From Pseudomonas parafulva NBRC 16636 = DSM 17004 (GTDB taxonomy: Bacteria > Pseudomonadota > Gammaproteobacteria > Pseudomonadales > Pseudomonadaceae): a stretch of 64,000 bases of DNA. The stretch covers positions 62,001 to 126,000 of the forward strand of contig NZ_BBIU01000013.1 of the NCBI RefSeq assembly GCF_000730645.1, written 5' to 3'. Within the stretch, counting starts at the first letter, position 1; each line of letters starts with the position of its first letter. The notes beneath the pieces are model-generated. The model saw only the letters and a list, made by a program, of their open reading frames with translations, had not been told where the DNA came from and made no database searches. Positions 11,791-20,335 of the stretch are shown in pieces. Made by a program: the position numbers and the translations under genes.

Positions 11791-11805
11791 TTGTAATTCC
11801 AACAA
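11791..11805. promoter_or_regulatory. Putative HexR operator 2 (TTGT-N7-ACAA)
   Basis: TTGTAATTCCAACAA, a second match to the HexR consensus, 48 bp from operator 1 and 65 bp upstream of the gap ATG. Two sites in one divergent region would allow separate or cooperative control of edd and gap. Confidence 0.72.
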
Positions 11806-11869
11806 CAAAACCGTTTCAGTGAAGCATCTTTGTGCCACAGGTTTCACTCGGACTGCCAGAGGTATCGCC

Positions 11870-12871
11870 ATGACCCTTCGCATCGCCATCAACGGATTCG
11901 GCCGCATCGGGCGCAACGTCCTGCGCGCACTCTACACCCAGGGCTACCGCCAGGACCTGCAGGTGGTCGCCATCAACGACCTGGGCGACAGCACCATGAA
12001 CGCCCACCTGCTCAAGTACGACAGCGTGCACGGCACCTTCGACGCCACGGTCGAAGCCGACCACGAAAGCCTTACGGTCAACGGTGACCGCATTGCAGTC
12101 AGCGCCATCCGCAACCCCGCCGAACTGCCCTGGAAGGCCGAAGCCGTCGACGTGGTCTTCGAGTGCACCGGGCTGTTCACCGACCGCGCCAAGGCCGCTG
12201 CACACCTGGCGGCAGGCGCTGGCAAAGTGATTGTGTCGGCCCCCTCCAAAGGTGCGGATGCCACCGTGGTGTACGGGGTCAACCACGACGTGCTGCGCGC
12301 CTCGCACCAGGTCATTTCCAACGCATCGTGCACCACCAACTGCCTGGCGCCGATCGCCCAGGTGCTGCACCGCGAGTTCGGTATCGAGCAGGGCCTGATG
12401 ACCACCATCCACGCCTACACCAACGACCAGGTGCTGACGGACATGTACCACAGCGATCCGTACCGTGCCCGCTCCGCCACCCAGTCGATGATCCCGAGCA
12501 AAACCGGCGCTGCCGAGGCAGTGGGCCTGGTGCTGCCGGAACTGGCAGGCAAGCTGACCGGCATGGCCGTGCGGGTGCCGGTGATCAACGTGTCGCTGGT
12601 GGACCTCACCGTCAACCTCAAGCGCGAAGCCACTGCCGAGCAGGTCAACCAGTTGTTCCTCGAAGCCAGCCAGCACTCCAGGGTACTGGGCTACAACGCC
12701 CTGCCGCTGGTGTCCTGCGACTTCAACCACAACCCGCTGTCTTCCATTTTCGATGCCAACCACACCCGGGCCAATGGGCGCATGCTCAAGGTGCTGGCCT
12801 GGTATGACAACGAGTGGGGCTTCTCCAACCGCATGCTGGACAACTGCCTGGCCCTTTGCCAGGCGCGCTAG
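11870..12871 (+). CDS. gap: Glyceraldehyde-3-phosphate dehydrogenase, type I
   Basis: Oxidises glyceraldehyde 3-phosphate downstream of the Entner-Doudoroff aldolase. It has 333 residues with an N-terminal Rossmann motif [10 protein letters not shown], catalytic Cys154 in NASCTTNC, and the C-terminal [13 protein letters not shown]. The ATG at 11870 is preceded by AGAGG at suitable spacing. Divergent from edd and sharing HexR-type operators, so it is probably the glucose-induced GAPDH (gap-1 in KT2440) rather than the constitutive paralogue. Confidence 0.96.
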   Translation: MTLRIAINGFGRIGRNVLRALYTQGYRQDLQVVAINDLGDSTMNAHLLKYDSVHGTFDATVEADHESLTVNGDRIAVSAIRNPAELPWKAEAVDVVFECTGLFTDRAKAAAHLAAGAGKVIVSAPSKGADATVVYGVNHDVLRASHQVISNASCTTNCLAPIAQVLHREFGIEQGLMTTIHAYTNDQVLTDMYHSDPYRARSATQSMIPSKTGAAEAVGLVLPELAGKLTGMAVRVPVINVSLVDLTVNLKREATAEQVNQLFLEASQHSRVLGYNALPLVSCDFNHNPLSSIFDANHTRANGRMLKVLAWYDNEWGFSNRMLDNCLALCQAR

Positions 12872-12877
12872 AGGCCG

Positions 12878-12910
12878 CGCCGTGTCTGCGGGCACGGCGT
12901 TTACCTTTTC
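12878..12910 (+). terminator. Probable gap terminator
   Basis: Seven-bp stem CGCCGTG / CACGGCG (12878-12884 and 12893-12899) just after the gap stop, followed by a T-rich tail (TTTACCTTTT). Consistent with rho-independent termination before the heme-uptake genes. Confidence 0.6.
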
Positions 12911-12940
12911 ATGACATTTACCCGCTTGACCTGCGAAGGT

Positions 12941-12959
12941 GATGATAAGCATTATCATT
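12941..12959. promoter_or_regulatory. Fur box upstream of ECF sigma gene
   Basis: GATGATAAGCATTATCATT closely matches the 19-bp Fur consensus (GATAATGATAATCATTATC), with the near-palindrome TGATAA-GC-ATTATCA. It lies 26 bp before the sigma-factor start, as expected for iron-repressed ECF/FecR systems. Confidence 0.85.
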
Positions 12960-12984
12960 AACCCTTCGTCGGCCAGGTTTCCCC

Positions 12985-13497
12985 GTGAGTCAGTCCCGGT
13001 TCAACTCCGTCTTTCTCGTTCAGCGCCTCTCCCTTCTGCGCACCTTGCAGCGCATGGTCGGTAACCGCAGCACCGCCGAAGACCTGCTGCAGGAAACCTA
13101 CCTGCGGGTGGCCCGCGCGCTGGGTGAGCGACCCATCGAACACATCGAGCCCTTTGTGTTCCAGACGGCCCGCAACCTAGCACTGGACCACCTGCGGGCT
13201 CGCCGGGTGCAGGCACGCATGCTGGTGGACGATGTGCCAGAAGCCGTGTTGCACAACGTTGCCGCCCCGGCCAGCAGCAGCGAAGATGCCGCCCACGCCG
13301 AACAGTTGCTCAAGCACCTGAGCGTCAGCCTGAACCAGCTGAGCCAGCGCCAACAGCGCATCTTCATCCTCAACCGCCTGCACGGCGCCACCTACCTGGA
13401 AATAGCCGAGCAGTTGGGGGTGTCGTCCAGTACGGTGCAAAAGGAACTGAAACTGATCATGGCGATCTGCTTGGGAGTGGCCGAGCGGCTCGAATGA
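12985..13497 (+). CDS. hxuI: ECF sigma factor, FecI-type, of heme uptake system (HxuI-like)
   Basis: Extracytoplasmic-function sigma factor (170 aa) that should direct RNA polymerase to the heme receptor promoter. Region 2 is seen in LLQETYLRVARAL and FVFQTARNLALDHLRARR. Region 4 is SQRQQRIFILNRLHGATYLEIAEQLGVSSSTVQKEL. The start is GTG (12985). Preceded by a Fur box and followed by a FecR-type anti-sigma and a TonB receptor, the standard cell-surface signalling order. The Hxu name comes from resemblance of the whole locus to P. aeruginosa hxuIRA. Confidence 0.9.
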   Translation: MSQSRFNSVFLVQRLSLLRTLQRMVGNRSTAEDLLQETYLRVARALGERPIEHIEPFVFQTARNLALDHLRARRVQARMLVDDVPEAVLHNVAAPASSSEDAAHAEQLLKHLSVSLNQLSQRQQRIFILNRLHGATYLEIAEQLGVSSSTVQKELKLIMAICLGVAERLE

Positions 13498-13583
13498 GCG
13501 TTACGGGCCTTTAGCAAACCCAGCCACTTGCCACGCCGTGCCGGAGCCCTGATCATCCGGAATCAACCACGCAAGGACTCACC

Positions 13584-14546
13584 GTGACAGACCACCCTGC
13601 CCCTCGCCCGTCACCTGCCGGGCCCAGCCCCCGTGCACGTGCCCAGGACGAGGCGCTGGACTGGCTGGTGCGCCTGCAGTGCGCCGACGCCGCCGACACC
13701 CAGGCGTTCGAGGCCTGGCTAAGCGCCGCGCCGGAAAACGCAGAGGCCTACGTTGCAGCAGAAGCCTTGTGGAACGGCGCAGCGGTGCACCACGCCGCTA
13801 CCCGGCTGCACCGGCAACAGCGCCGCAGTTGGCGTGGCCGCGTACGCAGCCACTGGAAACCCCTGGCCACGGCAGCCTTGCTGGTGGCCGGGCTGTTCAC
13901 GTTCGGCAACCTGCCCGTGCGCCTGCAGGCCGATCACCTCACTGTGGTGGGTGAACGCCAGCGTGTGGAGCTGCAAGGTGGGGCCAAGGTGCTGCTGAAC
14001 ACCAACTCGGCCTTTGCCAGTGACCGCAAGGGCGGGCGCGAAGTTGCCCGCCTGCTGCAGGGCGAAGCCTACTTCCAGGTACCCGAGGGCGCGCCGCAGC
14101 CGCTCGAAGTGCAGGCGGGGCCGTTGCGGGCACAGGCACGCGACACCGATTTTGCCGTGCGCTACCTGGGTGGTGAGGCACTGGTCAGGGTACAGCGCGG
14201 CGATGTCGACCTGCAGGGCGAACGTGATCAGCGCATCCGCCTGCGCGCGGGCGACAGCATCAGCGTGGGCCCGCAGGGCTTTGGTACACCCCAGCGCCTG
14301 GACATGCGCAAGGACCTGGCCTGGGTCGACGGCCGCCTGGTATTCGAGAACTGCCCACTCAGCCAGGTACTGGCCGAACTGCGCCGCTATTACCCAGGCT
14401 GGATCATCAACCGCAACGCACGCCTTGAAGACGTTGCGGTCACCGGCAACTATCGCCTGGACCAGCCGCTGGAAACCTTGCGCGCGCTGGCACATATCAC
14501 CTCCGCACAGCTGCATGAATACCCCGCGCTGGTCATCCTGAACTGA
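13584..14546 (+). CDS. hxuR: FecR-type anti-sigma regulator (HxuR-like)
   Basis: Inner-membrane regulator (320 aa) that holds the ECF sigma factor and receives the signal from the loaded receptor. The cytoplasmic N-terminal domain has the DUF4880 pattern (DEALDWLVRLQCADAADT, FEAWLSAAPENAEAY). One membrane helix follows near residues 90-107 (PLATAALLVAGLFTFGNLPV), then the periplasmic FecR domain (GGAKVLLNTNSAFA) and a C-terminal secretin-like module. The start is GTG at 13584, 86 bp after the sigma gene. Confidence 0.9.
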   Translation: MTDHPAPRPSPAGPSPRARAQDEALDWLVRLQCADAADTQAFEAWLSAAPENAEAYVAAEALWNGAAVHHAATRLHRQQRRSWRGRVRSHWKPLATAALLVAGLFTFGNLPVRLQADHLTVVGERQRVELQGGAKVLLNTNSAFASDRKGGREVARLLQGEAYFQVPEGAPQPLEVQAGPLRAQARDTDFAVRYLGGEALVRVQRGDVDLQGERDQRIRLRAGDSISVGPQGFGTPQRLDMRKDLAWVDGRLVFENCPLSQVLAELRRYYPGWIINRNARLEDVAVTGNYRLDQPLETLRALAHITSAQLHEYPALVILN

Positions 14547-14583
14547 CCACTTTTCACCCGCAGCAGGCGCCGTGCGCGAATTA

Positions 14584-14614
14584 TTTTTACGCACTCTGAA
14601 GGGCTCGTCCGTCT
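14584..14614 (+). promoter_or_regulatory. Putative ECF promoter of heme receptor gene
   Basis: TTTTTACGCAC (14584-14594), a 15-base spacer, then CGTCT (14610-14614). The same 11-mer, spacer length and CGTCT recur upstream of the heme oxygenase (17362-17392). The layout resembles -35/-10 elements of iron-starvation ECF sigma factors, whose -10 usually includes CGT or GTC. Assignment to the adjacent sigma factor is inferred. Confidence 0.6.
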
Positions 14615-14697
14615 CGTCATAGCCAATGCAACTGATTCTTGTTCAAAACAAGAGCAGCCATCACCTATCACAGACCGCGCGTCAGGGAGCGCTTTCG

Positions 14698-17289
14698 ATG
14701 TCCACAGGTACCCATTGCCCGTCCACCCGCCCTCACCGTTCGGGGCGTCTGTCTCTGCTGACCCTGGCGCTGCTCGCCTGCGGGGCCTGCAGCCTGCCGG
14801 CCTGGGCGGACCAGCCAGCTGCCAGCGCCAGCACCTCGCGCATGGGCGACTACCGCTTCAGCATCCACCAGCAACCCCTGGTATCGGCGATCAACACGTT
14901 CAGCCAGGTCACCGGTTGGCAGGTGGGTTTCAACGCCCAGCTGGCCGACGGTGTCGCGTCCCCAGGGGTGCAAGGCTCCCTGCCACCAGAAGCAGCACTG
15001 GAGCGCCTGCTGCGGGGCACGGGCCTGGCGTATCGCAAGATCAGCAACGGTAACGTGGTACTTGAAAGCAAAGCCGGTGGCAGCGTGGTCGCCCTGCAGC
15101 AGATGACCGTCAGTGCTACCCGCAGCGCCCAGGACGTGGCGCAGGTGCCCAGTACGGTCAGCGTGCATACCCGCGAGCAACTGGACCGCAACAACGTCAA
15201 CAGCATCCAGGACCTGGTGCGCTACGAACCCGGTGTCTCGGTGGCCGGCACCGGGCAGCGCAGCGGCCTCAACGGTTTCAACATCCGCGGCATCGATGGT
15301 GAGCGCATTCTCACCCAGATCGACGGGGTGTCGATCCCGGACAGCTTCTTCTACGGCCCATACGCGCAAACCCAGCGTAATTACGTAGACCCAGAAATCG
15401 TCAAGCGCGTGGAGATCCTGCGCGGGCCTGCGTCGGTGCTGTACGGCAGCAATGCCATCGGTGGTGCCGTGAGCTACTTCACGCTGGACCCGGAAGACAT
15501 CATCAAGCCCGGCCAGGACGCCGGCGCGCGCCTGAAAGCCGGCTACAGCTCGGCAGACGAAAGCTGGCTGACCTCCGCCACCGTCGCTGGGCGCCAGGGT
15601 GACGTGGACGCCCTGCTGCACCTGAGCCAGCGCAACGGCCACGAAACCGAGAGCTACGGCAACCATGGCGGCACCGGCCTGTCGCGCACCGAAGCCAACC
15701 CCATGGACGCGCGCACCACCAACGTACTGGCGAAGGTAGGCTGGAACCTGGCGGATGACGCACGGCTGGGCCTGACCTACGAACGCTACAAGGACGACCG
15801 TGACCAGAACATTCTGAGTGCAGTGGGCGGCCCGTTCATTCCCGGCTTTGGCGCCATGAATTCCTACCGCATGCGCACCGGCAACGACACCATCACCCGC
15901 GAGCGCTTTGGCATCAACCACCAGTTCGCGCTCGACAGTGTGCTGGCCGACCAGGTCAAGTGGAGCCTCAACTACCAGATCGCCAAGACCGACCAACGCA
16001 CCGACGAGTTGTACGTGGCCTCCGGGCGGCAGGTGCTGCGCGACCGTCAGACCACCTACAAGGACCGCCAATGGGTCTTCGACGCCCAGCTGGACAAAGC
16101 CTTCAGCCTAGGCGAAACCGACCACCTGCTGACCTACGGCACGACCCTCAAGCACGAGAAGATCACCGGGTCGCGCAGCGGCACCGGCACTTGCGTGAAC
16201 ATCGGCGGCACCTGCCGTGGTATCGGCCAGGACAGTGCCCGCGATGGCCAGGCGCTGGTCAGCGATTTCCCGGACCCGACCGTGAACACCTACAGCCTGT
16301 TCGTGCAGGATGAAATCCGCTGGCACAACTGGACCTTCCTGCCCGGTGCCCGCTACGACTACACCCGCATGGAGCCGCGCTTCACCGAACGTTTTCTGCG
16401 CGGGTTGGAAGCCACCGGTACGGCGCCTACCTCCCAGGACGATTCTGCCCGCAACTGGCACCGGGTTTCGCCCAAGTTCGGCCTGACCTACGCGTTCTAC
16501 GACCACTACACCGCCTATGGCCAGTACGCCGAGGGCTTCCGCACGCCAACCGCCAAGGCCATGTACGGTCGCTTCCAGAACCTGGACCAAGGTTACCGGG
16601 TTGAGGGCAACCCAAACCTGGAACCAGAAAAGAGCAAGAGCTTCGAAACCGGGCTGCGTGGCAATTTCGATGCGGGCCACTTCGATGTGGCGGTGTTCTA
16701 CAACAAGTACCGCGACTTCATCGACGAAGACGCCGTGCAGAGCAGCAACCTGGAGCAGACCTTCCAGGCCAACAACATCAAGCACGCCACCATCAAGGGC
16801 GCCGAGGTCAAGGGCCGCCTGAACCTCGATCAGCTTGGCGCTGCGCCAGGCCTGTATGCGCAGGGCTCGCTGGCCTACACCTACGGCCGCAACGATGACA
16901 GCGGCCAGCCGCTGAACACTGTCAACCCGCTCAAGGGCGTGTTCGGCCTGGGCTATGACCAACAGCACTACGGTGGCCTGCTGAGCTGGACGCTGGTCAA
17001 GCGCAAGACCCGCGTCGACGACAGCACCTACTACGCCCCCGATGGCTCGGCATCGAAGTTCCGCACCCCCGGCTACGGCGTGCTGGATTTGACCGGTTAC
17101 TACAAGGTGACCGACGACGTCACCATCAACGCGGGCCTGTACAACCTCACCGACAAAAAATACTGGCAGTGGGACTCGGTGCGCAGCTATGACGGCCAGG
17201 GTGAAGCAGCAGTGACCCAACCCGCCAACATCGACCGCCTGAGCATGCCGGGCCGCAATTTTGGCATCAACGTCGTCTGGGATATCTGA
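14698..17289 (+). CDS. hxuA: TonB-dependent heme receptor with N-terminal signalling domain (HxuA-like)
   Basis: Outer-membrane receptor that binds heme or heme-protein and also signals its presence. Translation from the ATG at 14698 (GGGAG upstream) gives 863 aa with a signal peptide (LTLALLACGACSLPAWA). An STN signalling domain covers about 50-123, followed by plug and barrel. Heme-receptor boxes are present: YAEGFRTP near 610 (FRAP box variant) and EGNPNLEPEKS near 638 (NPNL box). The STN domain plus the upstream sigma/anti-sigma pair define a surface-signalling transducer. The longer frame from 14626 lacks a convincing start. Confidence 0.92.
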   Translation: MSTGTHCPSTRPHRSGRLSLLTLALLACGACSLPAWADQPAASASTSRMGDYRFSIHQQPLVSAINTFSQVTGWQVGFNAQLADGVASPGVQGSLPPEAALERLLRGTGLAYRKISNGNVVLESKAGGSVVALQQMTVSATRSAQDVAQVPSTVSVHTREQLDRNNVNSIQDLVRYEPGVSVAGTGQRSGLNGFNIRGIDGERILTQIDGVSIPDSFFYGPYAQTQRNYVDPEIVKRVEILRGPASVLYGSNAIGGAVSYFTLDPEDIIKPGQDAGARLKAGYSSADESWLTSATVAGRQGDVDALLHLSQRNGHETESYGNHGGTGLSRTEANPMDARTTNVLAKVGWNLADDARLGLTYERYKDDRDQNILSAVGGPFIPGFGAMNSYRMRTGNDTITRERFGINHQFALDSVLADQVKWSLNYQIAKTDQRTDELYVASGRQVLRDRQTTYKDRQWVFDAQLDKAFSLGETDHLLTYGTTLKHEKITGSRSGTGTCVNIGGTCRGIGQDSARDGQALVSDFPDPTVNTYSLFVQDEIRWHNWTFLPGARYDYTRMEPRFTERFLRGLEATGTAPTSQDDSARNWHRVSPKFGLTYAFYDHYTAYGQYAEGFRTPTAKAMYGRFQNLDQGYRVEGNPNLEPEKSKSFETGLRGNFDAGHFDVAVFYNKYRDFIDEDAVQSSNLEQTFQANNIKHATIKGAEVKGRLNLDQLGAAPGLYAQGSLAYTYGRNDDSGQPLNTVNPLKGVFGLGYDQQHYGGLLSWTLVKRKTRVDDSTYYAPDGSASKFRTPGYGVLDLTGYYKVTDDVTINAGLYNLTDKKYWQWDSVRSYDGQGEAAVTQPANIDRLSMPGRNFGINVVWDI

Positions 17290-17361
17290 CAGGCCCTCGG
17301 TGGAGTGAGCGTTGCTCGCGATGCGCCGCCCACGCGGCGCCCCACCAGACGGTCATCACTT

Positions 17362-17392
17362 TTTTTACGCACCCGCCCCCACTGCTTCGTCT
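17362..17392 (+). promoter_or_regulatory. Putative ECF promoter of heme oxygenase gene
   Basis: TTTTTACGCAC (17362-17372), 15 bases, then CGTCT (17388-17392), 35 bp before the oxygenase ATG. It repeats the motif upstream of the heme receptor exactly, including spacer length, which suggests both genes answer to the same ECF sigma factor. Confidence 0.6.
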
Positions 17393-17426
17393 TGTATTCA
17401 AACACCCCTCATCCAAGGATTGCCCC

Positions 17427-18020
17427 ATGCCCGACCGCCCAGCCCTGCGCTCCCAGCGCCTGAACCAGGTCACCCACGCCCCGCACGCCGAGCTGGATGC
17501 CCTGGTCAAGGCCCACGCCCCCTTCGACAGCCGCGAAAGCTTTGCCCGCTTCGTCGTTGCCCAGTACCTGTTCCAGGCCGAACTGCAGCCCTTGTACAAC
17601 GACCCCACCCTGGTTGCCATTGTCCCCGACCTCACCCAACGCTGCCGCGCCCAGCAGGCACTGCTGGACCTGGCCGACCTGGGCACGCAAGCACCCGCCG
17701 CCCTGCGTGGTCCCCTGCAGGCCCCCAGCCTGGGTGAAGCGATGGGCTGGATCTTCGTCTCCGAAGGCTCCAAACTGGGGGCTGCGTTTCTGATCAAGCG
17801 CGCCGCTGCGCTGGGCCTCTCCGACAGCTTCGGCGCCCGCCACCTGGGCGAGCCGCTAGGCGGACGGGCCGAGGGCTGGAAGCAGTTCACCCGCATTCTT
17901 GATGGCCTGGACCTTACGGCCGAGGAAGATGCGGCGGCAGAGCGCGGCGCAGTGGCTGCCTTTGCGCGTTTCACCGAACTGCTGAAACACGCCTACGCCG
18001 TGGACGCCCAGTTGGTCTGA
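17427..18020 (+). CDS. hemO: Heme oxygenase, PigA/HemO family
   Basis: Cytosolic enzyme that opens heme to biliverdin, releasing iron and CO. The 197 residues strongly resemble Pseudomonas PigA/HemO: LRSQRLNQVT, a proximal-type His20 in HAPHAELDALV, FARFVVAQYLFQAEL, MGWIFVSEGSKLGAAFLIK and FGARHLGEPLGGRAEGWKQF. AAGGA lies 7 bases before the ATG at 17427. Location after a heme receptor gives a complete uptake-to-iron-release module. Confidence 0.92.
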   Translation: MPDRPALRSQRLNQVTHAPHAELDALVKAHAPFDSRESFARFVVAQYLFQAELQPLYNDPTLVAIVPDLTQRCRAQQALLDLADLGTQAPAALRGPLQAPSLGEAMGWIFVSEGSKLGAAFLIKRAAALGLSDSFGARHLGEPLGGRAEGWKQFTRILDGLDLTAEEDAAAERGAVAAFARFTELLKHAYAVDAQLV

Positions 18021-18072
18021 TACGCTGTACCTGGCACCTGACCGGTGGCCGAACCGTTTTTGCAGTGAGACC

Positions 18073-18486
18073 ATGACCCAACCTGCCCGCTCGAAACTCG
18101 CCCGCCTGCTGTATGGAATCCTGGCTTACGTAAGCCTTGGGGTGGGCTTGGTCGCCATCGTCATTCCTGGCCTGCCGACCACCGAATTCATCCTGTTGTC
18201 GGCCTGGGCGGCGACGCGCAGCTCGCCGCGCCTGTCAGCCTGGCTGGAAAACCACCGCCTGTTCGGCCCCATCCTCTACAACTGGCGTAACGGCAAGGTG
18301 ATCAAGCGGCGGGCCAAGGTCAGTGCCACGGTCAGCATGTTGCTGTGTGCAGGGCTGATGCTGGTGTTTCTCGAGCATCACTGGCCCGTGTACCTGGCCA
18401 TTGCCGGCATGACCCTGGGCAACCTGTGGATCTGGTCCCGCCCAGAACACACCTGCCCGGCCCCCTCACAGGCTCAGCAGCCCTGA
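18073..18486 (+). CDS. DUF454 (YbaN-type) inner-membrane protein
   Basis: Small membrane protein (137 aa) with helices around 15-40 and 90-125. It has the DUF454 pattern GILAYVSLGVGLVAIVIPGLPTTEFILLSAWA and the basic RSSPRLSAWLENHRLFGPIL. Molecular role is unknown. It follows the heme oxygenase by 52 bp in the same direction and may share its transcript; in several Pseudomonas it accompanies heme-uptake genes. Its 3' end overlaps the end of the convergent permease gene by 21 bp. Confidence 0.85.
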   Translation: MTQPARSKLARLLYGILAYVSLGVGLVAIVIPGLPTTEFILLSAWAATRSSPRLSAWLENHRLFGPILYNWRNGKVIKRRAKVSATVSMLLCAGLMLVFLEHHWPVYLAIAGMTLGNLWIWSRPEHTCPAPSQAQQP

Positions 18487-19893
18487 ATACAGCGCGAACG
18501 CGGCCAGGCCCGCGCCTGCCAGCACCGCTGCGAATATCAGCTTTTCCCACGTGCTGAACAGCGCCAGCCCCCGTTCGTGCCTGGCCTTGGCAAACAGGAT
18601 GACACCAGGCGCATACAGCAACGCCGACAACAGCAGGTACTTCAGGCCACCGGCGTACAGCAGCCACAGGGCATACAGCAAGGCCACCAGCGCCACCGCC
18701 AGGTCCTTGCGGCGCACAGCGGGCTGCCCTGCGTAAGTCTCTGCGCGTATGGCCAGCAACACCGCGTAGGCCGCCGACCACAGGTAAGGCACCAGAATCA
18801 TCGACGATGCCAGGTAGATGAGGCTGGTATAGGTGCCAGCAGATACCAGCGTAATCAGCAGGAACCCCTGGATCATGCTGTTGGTCAGCCACAAGGCGTT
18901 GACCGGCACCTGGTTGTTGTTCGCCCTGGCGAGAAAGCGCGGCATGGTGTGATCCCGAGCCGTGGCATAGAGGATCTCGGCGCACAACAGCGCCCACGAC
19001 AGCAAGGCACCCAACAGCGAAACCGCCAGGCCAAGGCTGATCAGCAACGCCCCCCACGGCCCGACGACATGCGCCAGTACCGCAGCCAGCGAGGGGTTCT
19101 GCAGCCCGGCCAGCTCGGGCTGGGCCATGATGCCCAGCGACAGCACGTTGACCAGCACCAACAACGCCAGCACACCGACAAAGCCGACCACCGTGGCCTT
19201 GCCCACGTCCGCCCGGTGCTGGGCCCGCCCGGAGTAGACACTGGCCCCCTCGATGCCGATAAACACAAATACCGTCACCAGCATCATGTTGCGCACCTGT
19301 TCCAGCACACTGCCCAGCTGTGGGCTGCCCTGGCCCCAGATATCCCGGGTAAAGATATCGGCGCGAAACGCGCAGGCCGCGATCACCACGAACAGCACCA
19401 GCGGCACCACCTTGGTCACGGTGGTGACCAGGTTGATGAACGCGGCTTCCTTGATGCCGCGCATCACCAGAAAATGCACGGCCCACAGCAGCACCGACGC
19501 GCAGCCGATGGCAGCAGGCGTATTGCCTTCGCCGAACACCGGGAAGTAAAAGCCCAAGGTGCTGAACAACAGCACGAAGTAGCCGACATTGCCCAGCCAG
19601 GCACTGATCCAGTACCCCCAGGCCGACGAAAAGCCCATGTACTCGCCAAACCCGGCCTTGGCATAGGCATAAACCCCTGAGTCGAGCTCAGGCTTGCGGT
19701 TGGCCAGGGTCTGGAACACGAATGCCAGCGCCAGCATACCCACCGCAGTGATCGCCCAGCCGATCAGCACCGCGCCGGCGCCGGCTCGCGCTGCCATGTT
19801 CTGCGGCAATGAAAAGATGCCGCCCCCAATCATGGAGCCCACCACCAACGCGATCAGCGCACCCAGCGGAAGTTTCTGCGTGTTTTCGCCCAT
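18466..19893 (-). CDS. ArcD-like basic amino acid antiporter (APC family), second copy
   Basis: Twelve-helix APC-family transporter (475 aa) closely similar, block by block, to the ArcD at 20336-21763. Shared blocks include VVGSMIGGGIFSLPQNMAA, MGFSSAWGYWISAWLGNVGY and SLIYLASSMILVPYLWSAAY. It probably exchanges arginine, ornithine or another basic amino acid across the inner membrane. It is divergent from arcD and lacks a visible ANR box, so control may differ. The C-terminus overlaps the convergent DUF454 gene. Substrate could be arginine/ornithine or lysine-type; the sequence cannot decide. Confidence 0.9.
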   Translation of the reverse strand: MGENTQKLPLGALIALVVGSMIGGGIFSLPQNMAARAGAGAVLIGWAITAVGMLALAFVFQTLANRKPELDSGVYAYAKAGFGEYMGFSSAWGYWISAWLGNVGYFVLLFSTLGFYFPVFGEGNTPAAIGCASVLLWAVHFLVMRGIKEAAFINLVTTVTKVVPLVLFVVIAACAFRADIFTRDIWGQGSPQLGSVLEQVRNMMLVTVFVFIGIEGASVYSGRAQHRADVGKATVVGFVGVLALLVLVNVLSLGIMAQPELAGLQNPSLAAVLAHVVGPWGALLISLGLAVSLLGALLSWALLCAEILYATARDHTMPRFLARANNNQVPVNALWLTNSMIQGFLLITLVSAGTYTSLIYLASSMILVPYLWSAAYAVLLAIRAETYAGQPAVRRKDLAVALVALLYALWLLYAGGLKYLLLSALLYAPGVILFAKARHERGLALFSTWEKLIFAAVLAGAGLAAFALYSGLLSL

Positions 19894-20335
19894 GCTTCAA
19901 GCCACATCCTATCGCTGAACGGTCGTCATACAGATGTAACCGCATTATTGCTTATATAAGCCACTGTACGCATCGCGTATCCCACGCCGCTTACCTGCCC
20001 CATTCATAACCCAATTGTCTATGCAGCGCGCTTGTAAAAACCTCGCGTTTGCCAAGCCCTTCACACTAAACCGTTAAAACTTTTAATTTCAGAAAAAATT
20101 TGCGATCACGGCAAAACCGTCTAGTTTCAACCCTCGCAGGCCATCAAGAGCCACTGCTCTGGAATGACATGGAGGTGCCAGCACACCAGGCCTGCAGCCG
20201 AAGCAGTCGGCACTCTCCAGGAGCCCCGTGAAGTTTTTTTACTACTTCACACTGCTGTGCACTGATCCACATCAGGGCATGGCCACGGCGTCGGATTTAA
20301 TCTGATGTCAACTTTCTCCTGGCAGGAGTTGTTAA
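19894..20335. promoter_or_regulatory. Divergent promoter region between two arcD-type genes
   Basis: 442 bp without a credible gene. The left half is AT-rich (around 20030-20130) and should hold promoters for both divergent transporters. The right part contains an ANR-like palindrome (listed) and the CAGGAG ribosome site of arcD. No second ANR box was seen on the side of the leftward gene. Confidence 0.65.
20262..20275. promoter_or_regulatory. ANR/FNR-type box upstream of arcD
   Basis: CTGATCCACATCAG has perfect 5-bp arms and matches the FNR/ANR pattern TTGAT-N4-ATCAA with one change per arm. The centre is about 67 bp before the arcD ATG, suitable for oxygen-limitation activation of the arginine deiminase operon by ANR, the known regulator of arcDABC in Pseudomonas. 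Confidence 0.75.

Larger units (their letters stand above)
11607..11869. promoter_or_regulatory. Divergent edd/gap promoter region
   Basis: 263 bp between the divergent edd and gap starts. The gap-proximal half is AT-rich and carries two TTGT-N7/8-ACAA operators, listed separately. An apparent longer gap reading frame starting at 11819 is rejected because the glycolytic GAPDH N-terminus ([16 protein letters not shown]) begins at 11870, behind an AGAGG ribosome site. Confidence 0.7.

Noticed and set aside
14668..16071. 467-codon frame antisense to the heme receptor gene
   Set aside because: It is a shadow of the receptor coding frame with low-complexity Val/Gly/His composition and no motif.
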